Assembly: GCA_002722705.1 (NCBI GenBank)
Contig: PBMP01000024.1
Span: forward strand, 122,440-186,439
DNA from: Pseudobdellovibrionaceae bacterium
Lineage (GTDB): Bacteria; Bdellovibrionota; UBA1018; UBA6935
Length of the DNA: 64,000 nt
Reading direction: 5' to 3'
A program made the translations under genes and the position numbers. Position 1 is the stretch's first letter. Each line of letters begins with the position of its first letter. The notes under the pieces were generated by a model. The model had not been told where the DNA came from and did no database searches. It saw only the letters and a program-made list of their open reading frames with translations. Positions 44,607-54,184 of the stretch are shown piece by piece.

Positions 44607-45250
44607 AAGAATCCTGAATTCCAAACCGTTCTAAAATAAATCCATTTTAAATGTTCGAGTAAGGTGACCCGAATTCCATACCCACTCTTGTACCAACTAT
44701 TCGCGCTAAAAGGCTCTTCTGTAACGGAATAAGTGTGAATTTTAAAATCACCATTAGGCTTCAAAATATGATGAAAAACGTACAAGGACCGTCTTAGATG
44801 ATAACTTGAGGTCACCAACAAGAGATCTTTCCACGACCATTGGGCAGCATATTTTAAAAGCCACTGAGCGTTTTCGACAGTATTTGTACTTTGATTTTCT
44901 AAAATTACCCATTCTTGAGTGAGGTGAGATTGAATCCAAGGAGGAATTTGTTTTTCAAAAACACTCCAATCCGCCTGAGGTCCCATCCCTGAAATATAAA
45001 GGAGTGGCGGCTTATCAGGAGCTTCAAGGTAGTAGGCCTCCCAAATTTCGGCAGCTTTTGCAATCCTTCCCCGAGCTCCCGCCAAGCACACAATTACGTC
45101 CACCTGAGGTTTTTGTCCAGGATGATAGGTATCACCGGTGTCATAAATCATCCCAGCAGTGATCAGCAAAGTAAGTGTGGCCCCTACAGCCACTCCAAAA
45201 AGCGTGGTGATCCCTAATAAAAACCATTGAAATGTTTTTCTAAATTTCAC
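44603..45250 (-). CDS. DUF218 (YdcF/ElyC-like) membrane protein
   Basis: This 215-residue protein has one N-terminal membrane helix (about 10-33) and a DUF218 domain: VDVIVCLAGARGRIAKAAEI (about 50-69), a strand-turn LYISGMGP, and TNTVENAQWLL followed by LLLVTSSYHLRRS. This is the family plan with the conserved Glu-Asn and SYHxRR. ElyC and SanA relatives act in envelope peptidoglycan or lipid-carrier metabolism. It starts 11 bases after the RidA stop on the same strand. Confidence 0.85.
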   Translation of the reverse strand: MKFRKTFQWFLLGITTLFGVAVGATLTLLITAGMIYDTGDTYHPGQKPQVDVIVCLAGARGRIAKAAEIWEAYYLEAPDKPPLLYISGMGPQADWSVFEKQIPPWIQSHLTQEWVILENQSTNTVENAQWLLKYAAQWSWKDLLLVTSSYHLRRSLYVFHHILKPNGDFKIHTYSVTEEPFSANSWYKSGYGIRVTLLEHLKWIYFRTVWNSGFF

Positions 45251-45261
45251 TGTAATTTATT

Positions 45262-45642
45262 TTATAAAAAGGCAATACAATCAATCTCAACAGAAACATT
45301 TTTAGGAAGTCGAGCGACCTCTACACATGCTCTTGCAGGAAATGGTTCTGAAAAATATCGACCATAAATCTCGTTCACTTTGGGAAAGTCATCCATTGAT
45401 TTCAAAAAAATAGTTGTTCGAATGACATGAGAAAATTCAGCTCCCGCAGCTTCCAAAACAGCACTTAGGTTTTTCATTACTTGTTCTGTTTGACTCTCAA
45501 TAGAGTCCATCACTAATTCACCTGTTTTTGGATTTAAAGGAATTTGACCGGAAACAAAGAGCTGATTTCCGACTCTTCGAGCCTGGCTATAAGGTCCAAT
45601 CGGGGCTGGAGCATTTTCTGTATAAATAACGGTTGAATTCAT
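45262..45642 (-). CDS. ridA: RidA-family enamine/imine deaminase
   Basis: This 126-residue protein is a full-length Rid protein: NAPAPIGPYSQARRVGNQLF (about 9-28), FVSGQIPLNPKTGEL, and the C-terminal ARACVEVARLPKNVSVEID, which carries the Arg that binds substrate (family Arg105). It destroys reactive 2-aminoacrylate made by PLP enzymes. Its start overlaps the malic enzyme stop by 4 bases, so both are on one transcript. Confidence 0.93.
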   Translation of the reverse strand: MNSTVIYTENAPAPIGPYSQARRVGNQLFVSGQIPLNPKTGELVMDSIESQTEQVMKNLSAVLEAAGAEFSHVIRTTIFLKSMDDFPKVNEIYGRYFSEPFPARACVEVARLPKNVSVEIDCIAFL

Positions 45643-47918
45643 TTTTTCTCCTTTGGTTTAGCAAGTTGAACTTCTAATGCCGCAAAAGTTGCAATATTTA
45701 CAATATCATTCACATCAGACCCTCTCTGAAGAACATGGAAGGGCCTTTTCATTCCAATTAAGATCGGTCCAATGGCAGCAGCATCACCCATTCGTTGAAT
45801 TAATTTATACGCAATGTTTCCTGATTGTAGGTCTGGAAAAATCAATACATTTGCATTTCCTGGAACCTGATTAAAAGGAAAGCTTTCGTGAGAAATTTCT
45901 GGAACAAGTGCAGTATCTGCCTGCATCTCCCCATCAATAATCAAATCAGGACGAAGTTCACGAACCCGTTCAGTCGCTTTTCTCATTCGATCCGCAGCAG
46001 GATGATTATTCGACCCAAAGTTTGAAAAAGACAGCATTGCAATTCGCGGTTCTTGGAGCATAAAGTTTTTTGCAAAATCAGCTGTCTGAATTGCAATGAC
46101 TGCTAAATCTTCCACACTAGGTTCAATGGAAATGGTGGTGTCAGCGAACCAGTAGATCCTTCCCTTTTTAATCACCATATAAATCCCAGCGAGCTGTTCA
46201 CCTTTTTTAGATCCAATCACTCTTAAACCAGGACGAAGGGTATCAGGATAACTGTGAGCTAAACCACTGATAATTGCATCCCCATGTCCTTGCTCAACCA
46301 TCATAGACCCAAAATAATTTGGCTGTTTCATATAAGTACGGGCCCGATTAAGAGTAATTCCCTTACGGTGTCTTTTCTCAAAGTAAGCTTGAGAATAAGA
46401 TTCCCAGTTTTCATTTTGAGACGGCCTAATGATCTTGGCTTCAGAAACTTTAGAAAGTGAGTACTCTTCAATTCTCTGGCGAATGAGCTGTTCGTCTCCT
46501 AATAAAATAGGCTCTGCAATTCCTTGATCCATAATGATTTCTGCTGCTCGAAGTATTTTTGGATGCTCTCCTTCAGGAAGAATAAGACGAACAGGAGTTC
46601 CGGACTCATTGGATGTCTGTCGAACACGATTTTTAACTCCTCTCATGACTTGAAAAGAAGACCCCAAAAGAGTTTCTAGATGTTCTTTATATTTAGGAAT
46701 ATCAATTTTTCTACGAGCAACTCCTGAATCAATTGCGGCTTGTGCAACAGCAGAAGCAACCCAAAGAAGAGCTCTACGATCAAAAGGTTTTGGAATGAGG
46801 TACTCTTTTCCGAATCTAAATTGTTGTCCTCCATATGCTCTGGAAACAGATTCTGGAATCTCTTCTTTTGCAAGTGTCGCCAGTGCATGAACCGCAGCCA
46901 TTTTCATTTCTTCGTTAATCCCGGTAGCCATGGTATCGAGAGCTCCCCGAAAAATAAAAGGGAATCCAAGAACATTGTTCACCTGGTTTGGGTAATCTGT
47001 TCTTCCCGTTGCGATAATTGCATCATCTCGAACTTCCATGACTTCTTCTGGAGAAATTTCTGGATCTGGATTTGCCATTGCAAAAACAATTGGCTTAGAA
47101 GCCATTGATTTAACCATTTCTTTGGAGACCATTCCCTTCACAGAACAACCAATAAATGCATCAGCTCCTTTCATCGCTTCTTCTAAAGTTCGCTTTTTTG
47201 TAGAAACTGCAAATCGGGCTTTATAAGGATTCATTCCCGCTTCACGCCCTTCGTAAATGACTCCCTTAGAATCAACCATTAAAATATTTTCTTTTCTCAC
47301 ACCCAAACTTAAATACAAACTTGCACAAGCAATTGAAGCTGCCCCTGCTCCTCCAAAAACGACTTTTACTTTTTCAATTTTCTTTTTTGAAACCTCTAGT
47401 GCATTTAAAAAGGCTGCTCCACTAATCACAGCTGTCCCATGTTGATCATCATGAAAAACAGGAATATTCAGTTTCTTTTTTAATTCTTCTTCAACGTAAA
47501 AACACTCAGGAGCTTTGATGTCTTCGAGATTAATTCCGCCAAAAGTCGGTTCAAGCATCTCACATGCTCGAACAATATCTTCAGGTTCTTTCGCATTGAG
47601 CTCAATATCAAAAACATCAATATCAGCGAAATTTTTAAAGAGAATCCCTTTCCCTTCCATCACTGGCTTAGAAGCGTAAGGTCCAATATTTCCTAATCCT
47701 AAAACCGCAGATCCATTCGAAACGACAGCAACTAAGTTTCCTCTAGCTGTATATTCATAAACAAGCTCTTCTTTCTCAGCAATCATCCGACAAGGTTCAG
47801 CCACTCCAGGAGAATAAGCCAAAGAAAGATCTCTTTGTGTTTCGACGGCCTTTGAGGCAACGACTTCAATTTTTCCTTTTCGACCTTTGGAATGATACTC
47901 GAGTGCCTCTTTTTTCAT
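45639..47918 (-). CDS. maeB: NADP-type malic enzyme with phosphotransacetylase-like domain
   Basis: This 759-residue two-domain protein has an N-terminal malic enzyme with the motif GLGNIGP (about 74-80), substrate site DIKAPECF and a dinucleotide-binding [14 protein letters not shown] (about 184-197). The C-terminal half (about 430-755) is a phosphotransacetylase-like domain with [14 protein letters not shown]. MaeB-type enzymes convert malate to pyruvate with NADP, and the PTA-like domain binds acetyl-CoA as an allosteric regulator. The gene is the first of a two- or three-gene minus-strand unit with ridA. Confidence 0.95.
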   Translation of the reverse strand: MKKEALEYHSKGRKGKIEVVASKAVETQRDLSLAYSPGVAEPCRMIAEKEELVYEYTARGNLVAVVSNGSAVLGLGNIGPYASKPVMEGKGILFKNFADIDVFDIELNAKEPEDIVRACEMLEPTFGGINLEDIKAPECFYVEEELKKKLNIPVFHDDQHGTAVISGAAFLNALEVSKKKIEKVKVVFGGAGAASIACASLYLSLGVRKENILMVDSKGVIYEGREAGMNPYKARFAVSTKKRTLEEAMKGADAFIGCSVKGMVSKEMVKSMASKPIVFAMANPDPEISPEEVMEVRDDAIIATGRTDYPNQVNNVLGFPFIFRGALDTMATGINEEMKMAAVHALATLAKEEIPESVSRAYGGQQFRFGKEYLIPKPFDRRALLWVASAVAQAAIDSGVARRKIDIPKYKEHLETLLGSSFQVMRGVKNRVRQTSNESGTPVRLILPEGEHPKILRAAEIIMDQGIAEPILLGDEQLIRQRIEEYSLSKVSEAKIIRPSQNENWESYSQAYFEKRHRKGITLNRARTYMKQPNYFGSMMVEQGHGDAIISGLAHSYPDTLRPGLRVIGSKKGEQLAGIYMVIKKGRIYWFADTTISIEPSVEDLAVIAIQTADFAKNFMLQEPRIAMLSFSNFGSNNHPAADRMRKATERVRELRPDLIIDGEMQADTALVPEISHESFPFNQVPGNANVLIFPDLQSGNIAYKLIQRMGDAAAIGPILIGMKRPFHVLQRGSDVNDIVNIATFAALEVQLAKPKEKK

Positions 47919-48102
47919 AAAAATGCTCCTAACAGTTTGGTTTTTTGGAAAATAACACTGGAAGAGAGGGTCTCACAATGAAATTCCATCAATTCCAATT
48001 CTTTAATGCGACGCATTTAATCAGTTGTATTTATTTTTACGAAGGAAACTCGGTAAATTGGAGAGATCTTTGCAATCTTCTTATAAAAAGGAGTGAGATG
48101 AA

Positions 48103-49410
48103 ATGGTCTTTCGACACAAGCTATGGCAATCTTTAAGAAATATGAACAGAACTTTCAGAAAATTAAAAACATATCAACTTCTGGGATTCATCACCCTCTT
48201 CTTTGCTCCTCAATGGGTTTATGCTGACTATTATCTCCACTACTGGGAAAACCAACAAGAGCCAAGACACTCCTTGAGAATTATTCCTGAAGTCAGAAGC
48301 TACTTTACTTCCTCTAACTTTGATTCAACAAGTCAGGCTACTGAAGTTTCTGGATTGAGCACCCTCAGTCGCGTTCATTTTGAAACAACCATTCGATACG
48401 GTCTGAATCCACAATGGTCTCTTTTTGGTCGCCTTGGCCTCGGACTTGTAGGCATTCAATCTACGACCGCGAATCCAACAACGGGTTCAACAACAGAATC
48501 GACCTTTGGTCTTACAGACCAAACCATTGGGGTAAACTTTAAAGTGTGGGAAGGAGAAACAGGCATCCGTTTTTCTCTTCAAGCTCAAGCAGATCTCCCT
48601 GCATATGACAACGGAAGTTCCAGTACTTCCGGCTCTCCATTTATGGGAGACGGCTCTCTTGATTTAACCGGTGGAGCCTTCCTCTCTATTCCTCTAAAAA
48701 AAAATGAAGCTTCAGAATTTTTAATTGATGCAGGTGCTGGTTTTACCTTTCGTTCCGCTGGGTTTTCATCTCATATCCCTTATTCTGCTAAAATTGCGTA
48801 CCGACCTTTTGTACAGGGCTGGTTATTTGACCTAGGAGTTTTCGGTCACTTTAGTCTCAGTACAGATGGATCTACAGGGGTTGGAGGAAGCTCTGTAGGA
48901 AGCGGTGGAAGCTTTACAGTGAATGCGATTAATCCTTCTCTTCTGACAACAAAAGGACAAGTGGGATATCGATTTAAAAATTCATTTGCGATTCATGCCG
49001 GGGCTGGAACCGCTCTTTTTGGAACCAATGCCCCAAAAGGAACCTTTTTCAATGCAGGGGTAGAATTCAGACTCGGAGCAAAAAACGATTATGAACGCCC
49101 AGGAGAAAAAACACCTCTCGATCATGAATCCTCAAACCGAGGCTTTGTTAAATACGTCCCAGAAGGAAATGTGACGAGAGTAAACGATCGTCTGAATCTC
49201 ATAAAAATCAATCGTGGAAGTGATCATGGAGTAACAGTAGGTACTGTTTATGATGTTTTTTCAGTTTATTCAGATGGTAGAATTAAAGCTCCTGTAGCCA
49301 GAGCAAAAGTCACTTCAACACGTCCTGAAGAAGCTGCACTAAAGATTATTGAATACTTTAAAGAAGTTTGGATCGAAGAAGGTTTTATCGTGAAAAAACC
49401 TTTAGAATAA
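48103..49410 (+). CDS. Outer-membrane barrel protein with FlgT-like C-terminal domain
   Basis: This 435-residue protein starts 9 bases after GGAG and has a signal peptide ending near VYA-DYY. About 50-330 is a barrel-like region with alternating residues and Gly/Ser-rich loops (WSLFGRLGLGLVGIQS, VGYRFKNSFAIHAGAG). The last 100 residues form a separate domain with LIKINRGSDHGVTVGTVYDVF, which recalls the C-terminal domain of FlgT and related envelope proteins (a small beta-barrel). A barrel fused to such a domain is uncommon. The role is unknown. The gene at 49424 follows 13 bases later. Confidence 0.7.
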   Translation: MVFRHKLWQSLRNMNRTFRKLKTYQLLGFITLFFAPQWVYADYYLHYWENQQEPRHSLRIIPEVRSYFTSSNFDSTSQATEVSGLSTLSRVHFETTIRYGLNPQWSLFGRLGLGLVGIQSTTANPTTGSTTESTFGLTDQTIGVNFKVWEGETGIRFSLQAQADLPAYDNGSSSTSGSPFMGDGSLDLTGGAFLSIPLKKNEASEFLIDAGAGFTFRSAGFSSHIPYSAKIAYRPFVQGWLFDLGVFGHFSLSTDGSTGVGGSSVGSGGSFTVNAINPSLLTTKGQVGYRFKNSFAIHAGAGTALFGTNAPKGTFFNAGVEFRLGAKNDYERPGEKTPLDHESSNRGFVKYVPEGNVTRVNDRLNLIKINRGSDHGVTVGTVYDVFSVYSDGRIKAPVARAKVTSTRPEEAALKIIEYFKEVWIEEGFIVKKPLE

Positions 49411-49423
49411 TAAGGAGTTCCTA

Positions 49424-50146
49424 GTGAAACTTAAAACCGCTCTATTGATATTACTATTTTCTCAAAATCTATTCGCAGTGAAGTTTGCAAATCAGTTTGT
49501 CGAATTTGAACTTCCTCCAGCATGGACCTGTACCTTGGAAGGAGCCGAGTGGGTTTGCCAAAGTGCAAATAAAACTAAAAAAAGAGACGCAATTATTGTT
49601 CTAGCAGCAAAACTCAGAGGAGAGCAAGACTCTCTAGACCAATACTTAGCTTACCTTAAAAAAGAAAAAGCTTATAAAAGCATTCAAGGAAAGCCTGTTA
49701 AATCGCAAAAAAAATATTCAAAAACATCAAGTATCAACGCACATGCATGGGTTGATTCTCTTCACCTTGAATCTGAGCTTCCAGGTTTTTACACCCGTTA
49801 CCTGGCAACCGTAAAAAAAGACATTGCAGTACTTGTAACGTACTCTATCAATAAAAATAAATATCAAACCTACCTTAATGATTTCGAAAATATGGTAAAA
49901 ACATTAAGAGTCTTTAGAAAAAGCGGAATGGGACTCAATGCGGCCTCTGCAAATTCTAATCTTTTCAAAAACACAAATATTCCAAGTCATATCTCACAAG
50001 GAACCGTCTTTCCTGGAATGAGTCCACAAGGTGCAGAAGATGGTTTTGCTACAAAGAAACCCGAAGACGATAGCCTTATTTATCTTATCATTCTCCTTGT
50101 GGGATTAATTGGATTTGTTATTTGGAAGAAAAAAAGAAACGGTTAA
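49424..50146 (+). CDS. Exported protein with C-terminal membrane anchor, function unknown
   Basis: This 240-residue protein uses a GTG start with AAGGAG upstream. It has a signal peptide (about 1-18), a domain of about 150 residues with one Cys pair (WTCTLEGAEWVCQ), a flexible linker (about 168-212), and a C-terminal hydrophobic helix followed by KKKRNG. The layout of linker, helix and basic tail resembles sorting or tail-anchoring signals. No family is recognised. It is co-directional with the barrel protein gene upstream and overlaps the convergent M16 gene by 4 bases. Confidence 0.7.
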   Translation: MKLKTALLILLFSQNLFAVKFANQFVEFELPPAWTCTLEGAEWVCQSANKTKKRDAIIVLAAKLRGEQDSLDQYLAYLKKEKAYKSIQGKPVKSQKKYSKTSSINAHAWVDSLHLESELPGFYTRYLATVKKDIAVLVTYSINKNKYQTYLNDFENMVKTLRVFRKSGMGLNAASANSNLFKNTNIPSHISQGTVFPGMSPQGAEDGFATKKPEDDSLIYLIILLVGLIGFVIWKKKRNG

Positions 50147-51447
50147 CGAATCCACTCAAAAGAATAGTCTTTTAATTTCTTTTGTTCTTTTTTTGAAGGA
50201 TGCTTTCCTAACACGTAGATTGCTCTTTCAGAGTGCTTAAAGAGATCTTCCGCAATTTTTTGAATTTGAGATTCTTTAACCGAATGAATTCGTTTCATTA
50301 CATCTCTCACAGTCAATCGTCGTGTTGAAAAAAGCTCATAATGAGCATTTGAAACCATTTTTGCTTCAACATTATCTTGGCCAAGCAAAATAGTTCCTTC
50401 GAGGTTCATTTGTGTATTTTTCAATTGTTGTTTTGAAATTCCATCTCTCATTATTTTCTTTCCAATTATTTCTATCTTTTTTAAAGCTGATCTCACTTGA
50501 GCGGACTCACACCCCAAATAAACAGTGAGGTCTCCAGTATCTGGATAAGGAAAATGCATTGAATAAACTGAATAAGCAAGTCCACTTCGTTCTCTAATCT
50601 CTTGATACAAAAGAGAACTCATCCCTCCTCCAAACCATAAATTAAATACGGATAACGGAATTCGATCTTTTAAACACCACTCAGGAACAGGGACACTCCA
50701 TAAAACATGAGCCTGTTCAAACTGTGCATTTTTCCACCACATTCCTTGCTTTTGTGGTGGTGCTTTTTCATAAGTAAATTTTTTTTGTTTTGAAGCTTTT
50801 TTTCTTCCCGGCCACTGAAGAGAGGAAAGAGGCTTTAATTTTTTTAATACTTCTTCAAGAGTTAAATCGCCACAAACTGAAACCACCATATTTTCTGGTC
50901 GATAGTATTTTTTAAAAAATTTTTTTATTTTGTCTCTATCCATTTTTCGAACATGAGAGGGTTTTCCTAAAATCGGTTTTCCTAATCCTGAATTTCCATA
51001 AATTCTTTCAAAAAGATAATCAAAAACTTGCTCTTCAGGCATATCTTCCACCATCGAAATTTCCTGCAAAACAACTTTTCTCTCTTTTTTAAGTTCATCT
51101 GCTGGGAAATGAGAATGAAGTAAAATCTCAGATAACACCTTAAACCCTAAGGCAGCGTGTTTTTTTAAAAGCAACACATGAAAACAAGTAGATTCTCTGC
51201 TCGTAAAGGCATTTAAGTCTCCCCCCACTCGTTCAATTTCATCTGTAATTTTCTGTGCATCATAAGAGGGAGTTCCTTTAAAAAGCATATGTTCTAAAAA
51301 ATGAGCCATTCCTGTTTCTTCAGCGGTTTCATATCGAGTTCCCGTTTTCACCCAATACCCAATAGAAACTGCCTGAGAGGGTACTCTTTCCACGAGAACA
51401 GTTAATCCATTTCTCAATACTTTTTTTTCAAATTTTTTTCGACTCAT
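50143..51447 (-). CDS. M16-family zinc peptidase
   Basis: This 434-residue protein has the inverted zinc motif HFLEHMLFKGT (HxxEH, about 46-56) and a downstream Glu in the KKERKVVLQEISMVED segment, as in M16 processing-peptidase-like enzymes. The second domain with YSVYSMHFPYPDTGDL matches the family's substrate-binding part. It acts as a single-chain peptidase in the cytoplasm or periplasm; no signal peptide is visible. The last gene of its transcript, it converges with the gene at 49424 and is separated from the metzincin gene upstream by a strong terminator. Confidence 0.93.
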   Translation of the reverse strand: MSRKKFEKKVLRNGLTVLVERVPSQAVSIGYWVKTGTRYETAEETGMAHFLEHMLFKGTPSYDAQKITDEIERVGGDLNAFTSRESTCFHVLLLKKHAALGFKVLSEILLHSHFPADELKKERKVVLQEISMVEDMPEEQVFDYLFERIYGNSGLGKPILGKPSHVRKMDRDKIKKFFKKYYRPENMVVSVCGDLTLEEVLKKLKPLSSLQWPGRKKASKQKKFTYEKAPPQKQGMWWKNAQFEQAHVLWSVPVPEWCLKDRIPLSVFNLWFGGGMSSLLYQEIRERSGLAYSVYSMHFPYPDTGDLTVYLGCESAQVRSALKKIEIIGKKIMRDGISKQQLKNTQMNLEGTILLGQDNVEAKMVSNAHYELFSTRRLTVRDVMKRIHSVKESQIQKIAEDLFKHSERAIYVLGKHPSKKEQKKLKDYSFEWIR

Positions 51448-51475
51448 TATTCTAATCTAATCCGATCGTCTCAAT

Positions 51476-51510
51476 AAAAAAAGAGCTGTCTTGAAAAAAC
51501 AAGACAGCTC
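51476..51510 (-). terminator. Terminator of the metzincin lipoprotein gene
   Basis: GAGCTGTCTTG (51483-51493) pairs perfectly over 11 bp with CAAGACAGCTC-type bases at 51500-51510 around a six-base loop, followed on the minus strand by seven T. Confidence 0.9.
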
Positions 51511-51573
51511 CCCTTTGTCATTCAAATAAAATACGGAGGAAATAACATGGCTTATCCGTATTTTTTTGAAAAC

Positions 51574-54081
51574 TCACAAAGTCTCTAACAACGACTTTTC
51601 TCTAATCAAAAATTGCCGTATCTTTCGACTCTGAATCTGAGACGGATCTAATTCAAAATCTTTTCCCAAGATTCCTTTTAACTGCTCTTTTAATTTTTTC
51701 TTCATCTCTAGCCTCGGAATCAACCCCCAATCATTCCAAATGGCCATTTTCTCCGAAAGTAAAGAGAGTGCAAGTGATCTGACCTCATATGGGTATCGAT
51801 ATTTTAAAAATTTCCCGTTTTTTTGATCAAACTCGAAAACAAACTTTTGTGCTTGGTCAAAATAAAGTTCCTCTAATTCTTCAAGAGCAAAAGGTGCTTC
51901 TAAGCGGGTTTCATTTAGAAGAGTTAATAATTTTTTCCAATAGTGTTTTTTAAAGCTCACAACATATTGATAAGCTAAATCTGACATTTGATTCATTTCA
52001 TCTAGACTTAACTCATAGGGTTTATTTTCTGGACCTCTTCCTTTTTTAACAAATGGAAGATCAAGATAAGTATTAAAATGATTTACAAAATTACTCATAG
52101 CTTCTTCTGCAATACTTAAATCTCCTAAAAGAGCGCCCTTTAATAATTGAGCGATTCCTCCTACAGCAGAGAATTGCTTTTGAGCTAAATCAAACTGTTT
52201 GTCCCTCATTGTATCTTGATGCCACTGTGGATACCGAAAAGATCGCTCCACTTGTAAAGATTTCTCAGAAGCTTTCATCCGAAGCAACCAATCTTCTACC
52301 GGAGACAGAACCTGATCCACATCGTCTTCAATATCAATCGATAAGTCATTGAGATTTTTCTTTGGATTTGAAATTACAGAAATCATCCGTTCTGCAAGTT
52401 TTTGATGAAGAGACTCAAAGCTTCTTTTAAATCGAAGTGCTGCAGATTCAACAATATTTGAGCCTGCATCATTTCGATTACAATCCATGTATTCTGAAAC
52501 TTGGCTATCAACACAATAAAGAGGTGTTTTTTGAGGTTTCCATTGATCTCTCTGATACCCCCACAACACCGCTTGTTGATCATAAGAGAAAATATCATCA
52601 TATTGTTTGATTTGTCCTCCAGACATGGAATCTGAATCAAAGCTCAGGTAATCCATAACTGAACTGGTTAAAAGATGTTCTTTGGGGGATGGGACCTTTG
52701 CTTTAGTTAAATATTCTTTAAAAGCAACTAACCTTTCTTGACTTGATTTACTCTCAGCTAGGGAACCTGCAAAATTATGCCGAAGCCCCAAAATGTGACC
52801 CATTTCATGTGCAGCTGTGGACCTAACGTAATCTTGAGAAATTCTTAATAGAGTTTCATCACTCACTTCAGAAGAAAGAAGTTCATGAAAATAAGATTTT
52901 ATGTGCTTTCTCATGTCATGATCACAAAGTGAGTCACTGATTGAAAACTTATTCTCAAGTGGGGTACTCATTTGTCTGAGTAACTTTCGAACTCGCTCTC
53001 TTCCACCAAAGGCAAAAGTACTCGTTAAATAAATTTGTGCATGAAGAATTTGACCGCTTCTTGGATCCGGAAGTACATCCGCATATGCTGATCCAGCTCG
53101 ATCCCATTCGACCCACTGAACAATATTCATCTGAGGATCAGGTGCTCCAACTCGTTGGCCGTCAATTTTTTCTGGTGCTATTCTCACTTCAATTACTTCT
53201 CGTTCAAAAGCTCGATTCCAATAAAGTAATCCTTCCTTAATCGAAGACCTGTACTCCACTGGAGTATTTGCACTTAAATAAAAAATAATTTTTCGATCAT
53301 GAGATAGATTCCAACGACTAATATGAGTGATACTTTCGCCAGAATATTTTTTTAAAAAAGGACTGACTTCAAAATAACCTATTTTTAAAAATCGATCAGT
53401 GCCATTGGGTTGTTCAATCGGAATAAAATCTTTCTCAGGAAGGTATGGAGATAGAAAATATCGGATTTCAGATTTTTTTTGAGTATCCTCTGAAATCTTT
53501 AATGTCGCATTTTGACGAATCTCTAAGAAATTACCTTTCTTTTTAATTGAAGATAAAAAACTTTGAATGATAGGAAAAGCTTCCTCATCAGAAGAAAAAT
53601 CATAATCTTGTCCTTCCCGATCACTCAAATACCAACTCTTCTTTTGAGGAACAAATTTCATCCCAGCATTAAAATCAAAAAAGATTTTATCATCTACTTT
53701 TTTTATCAGTGGAAAACGAGCTAAAATAAGAGAACTATCAAGAGAGTCTGTAACCACGTGTCCATGAGTTGCCTCTAGAAGAACCAGGTCTTTTCGAGCA
53801 AGCGAAAAGGCAACCACACGAGAAGAAAGACCTGAACTCGTTGGTGCCCCCACCTGTGGAATCTCTGAACTAGAAAGAAGAAACTCTTTATTTAAAGCAG
53901 ACTCACGAATAAAAATAATTCCTTCATCAACACCAAAACTTTGCCCAATTCTTTGTTCAGCTTTTACTATAGGAGAAGGCTGTATTTGAATATGTGTGGA
54001 AGACCTTTGCTTCCCTTGCTCACCACAACCACACAAAAACAAAATCACAAAAAATGTAAATCGTTTATATATATTTCTCAT
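51574..54081 (-). CDS. Metzincin lipoprotein (zinc metalloprotease, DUF4953/5117-like)
   Basis: This 835-residue protein has a lipoprotein signal (Cys19 after FLCG). The zinc motif HEMGHILGLRHNFAGS (HExxHxxGxxH, around residue 425-440) marks a metzincin with all three His ligands. Downstream lies SSVMDYLSFDS, where the conserved Met-turn of this group would sit. The large protein resembles the DUF4953/DUF5117 zinc-protease group found in outer-membrane lipoproteins. It probably acts at the cell surface. The ribosome-binding site is a run of six G. The gene is divergent from rpoH. Confidence 0.9.
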   Translation of the reverse strand: MRNIYKRFTFFVILFLCGCGEQGKQRSSTHIQIQPSPIVKAEQRIGQSFGVDEGIIFIRESALNKEFLLSSSEIPQVGAPTSSGLSSRVVAFSLARKDLVLLEATHGHVVTDSLDSSLILARFPLIKKVDDKIFFDFNAGMKFVPQKKSWYLSDREGQDYDFSSDEEAFPIIQSFLSSIKKKGNFLEIRQNATLKISEDTQKKSEIRYFLSPYLPEKDFIPIEQPNGTDRFLKIGYFEVSPFLKKYSGESITHISRWNLSHDRKIIFYLSANTPVEYRSSIKEGLLYWNRAFEREVIEVRIAPEKIDGQRVGAPDPQMNIVQWVEWDRAGSAYADVLPDPRSGQILHAQIYLTSTFAFGGRERVRKLLRQMSTPLENKFSISDSLCDHDMRKHIKSYFHELLSSEVSDETLLRISQDYVRSTAAHEMGHILGLRHNFAGSLAESKSSQERLVAFKEYLTKAKVPSPKEHLLTSSVMDYLSFDSDSMSGGQIKQYDDIFSYDQQAVLWGYQRDQWKPQKTPLYCVDSQVSEYMDCNRNDAGSNIVESAALRFKRSFESLHQKLAERMISVISNPKKNLNDLSIDIEDDVDQVLSPVEDWLLRMKASEKSLQVERSFRYPQWHQDTMRDKQFDLAQKQFSAVGGIAQLLKGALLGDLSIAEEAMSNFVNHFNTYLDLPFVKKGRGPENKPYELSLDEMNQMSDLAYQYVVSFKKHYWKKLLTLLNETRLEAPFALEELEELYFDQAQKFVFEFDQKNGKFLKYRYPYEVRSLALSLLSEKMAIWNDWGLIPRLEMKKKLKEQLKGILGKDFELDPSQIQSRKIRQFLIREKSLLETL

Positions 54082-54087
54082 CTCAAT

Positions 54088-54093
54088 CCCCCC
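54088..54093 (-). promoter_or_regulatory. Poly-G ribosome-binding site, metzincin gene
   Basis: On the minus strand GGGGGG followed by ATTGAG precedes the ATG at 54081, almost the same arrangement as at the gene starting at 60048. Confidence 0.6.
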
Positions 54094-54184
54094 TATAGAA
54101 TAGAAAAAAGCTAAGTCATTCTTAATCCTTGGTCTCCGTTTCCTAGCATTTATTACAGAATAGAGTCAAAGAACGAGCTCCCTC

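Noticed and set aside
47981..48136. Small plus-strand frame of about 52 codons with a GAGAGGG-type site (starting MKFHQF)
   Set aside because: It overlaps the start of the barrel protein gene in another frame, has no recognisable domain and could be chance. It might be a leader peptide but there is no support beyond the ribosome-binding site.
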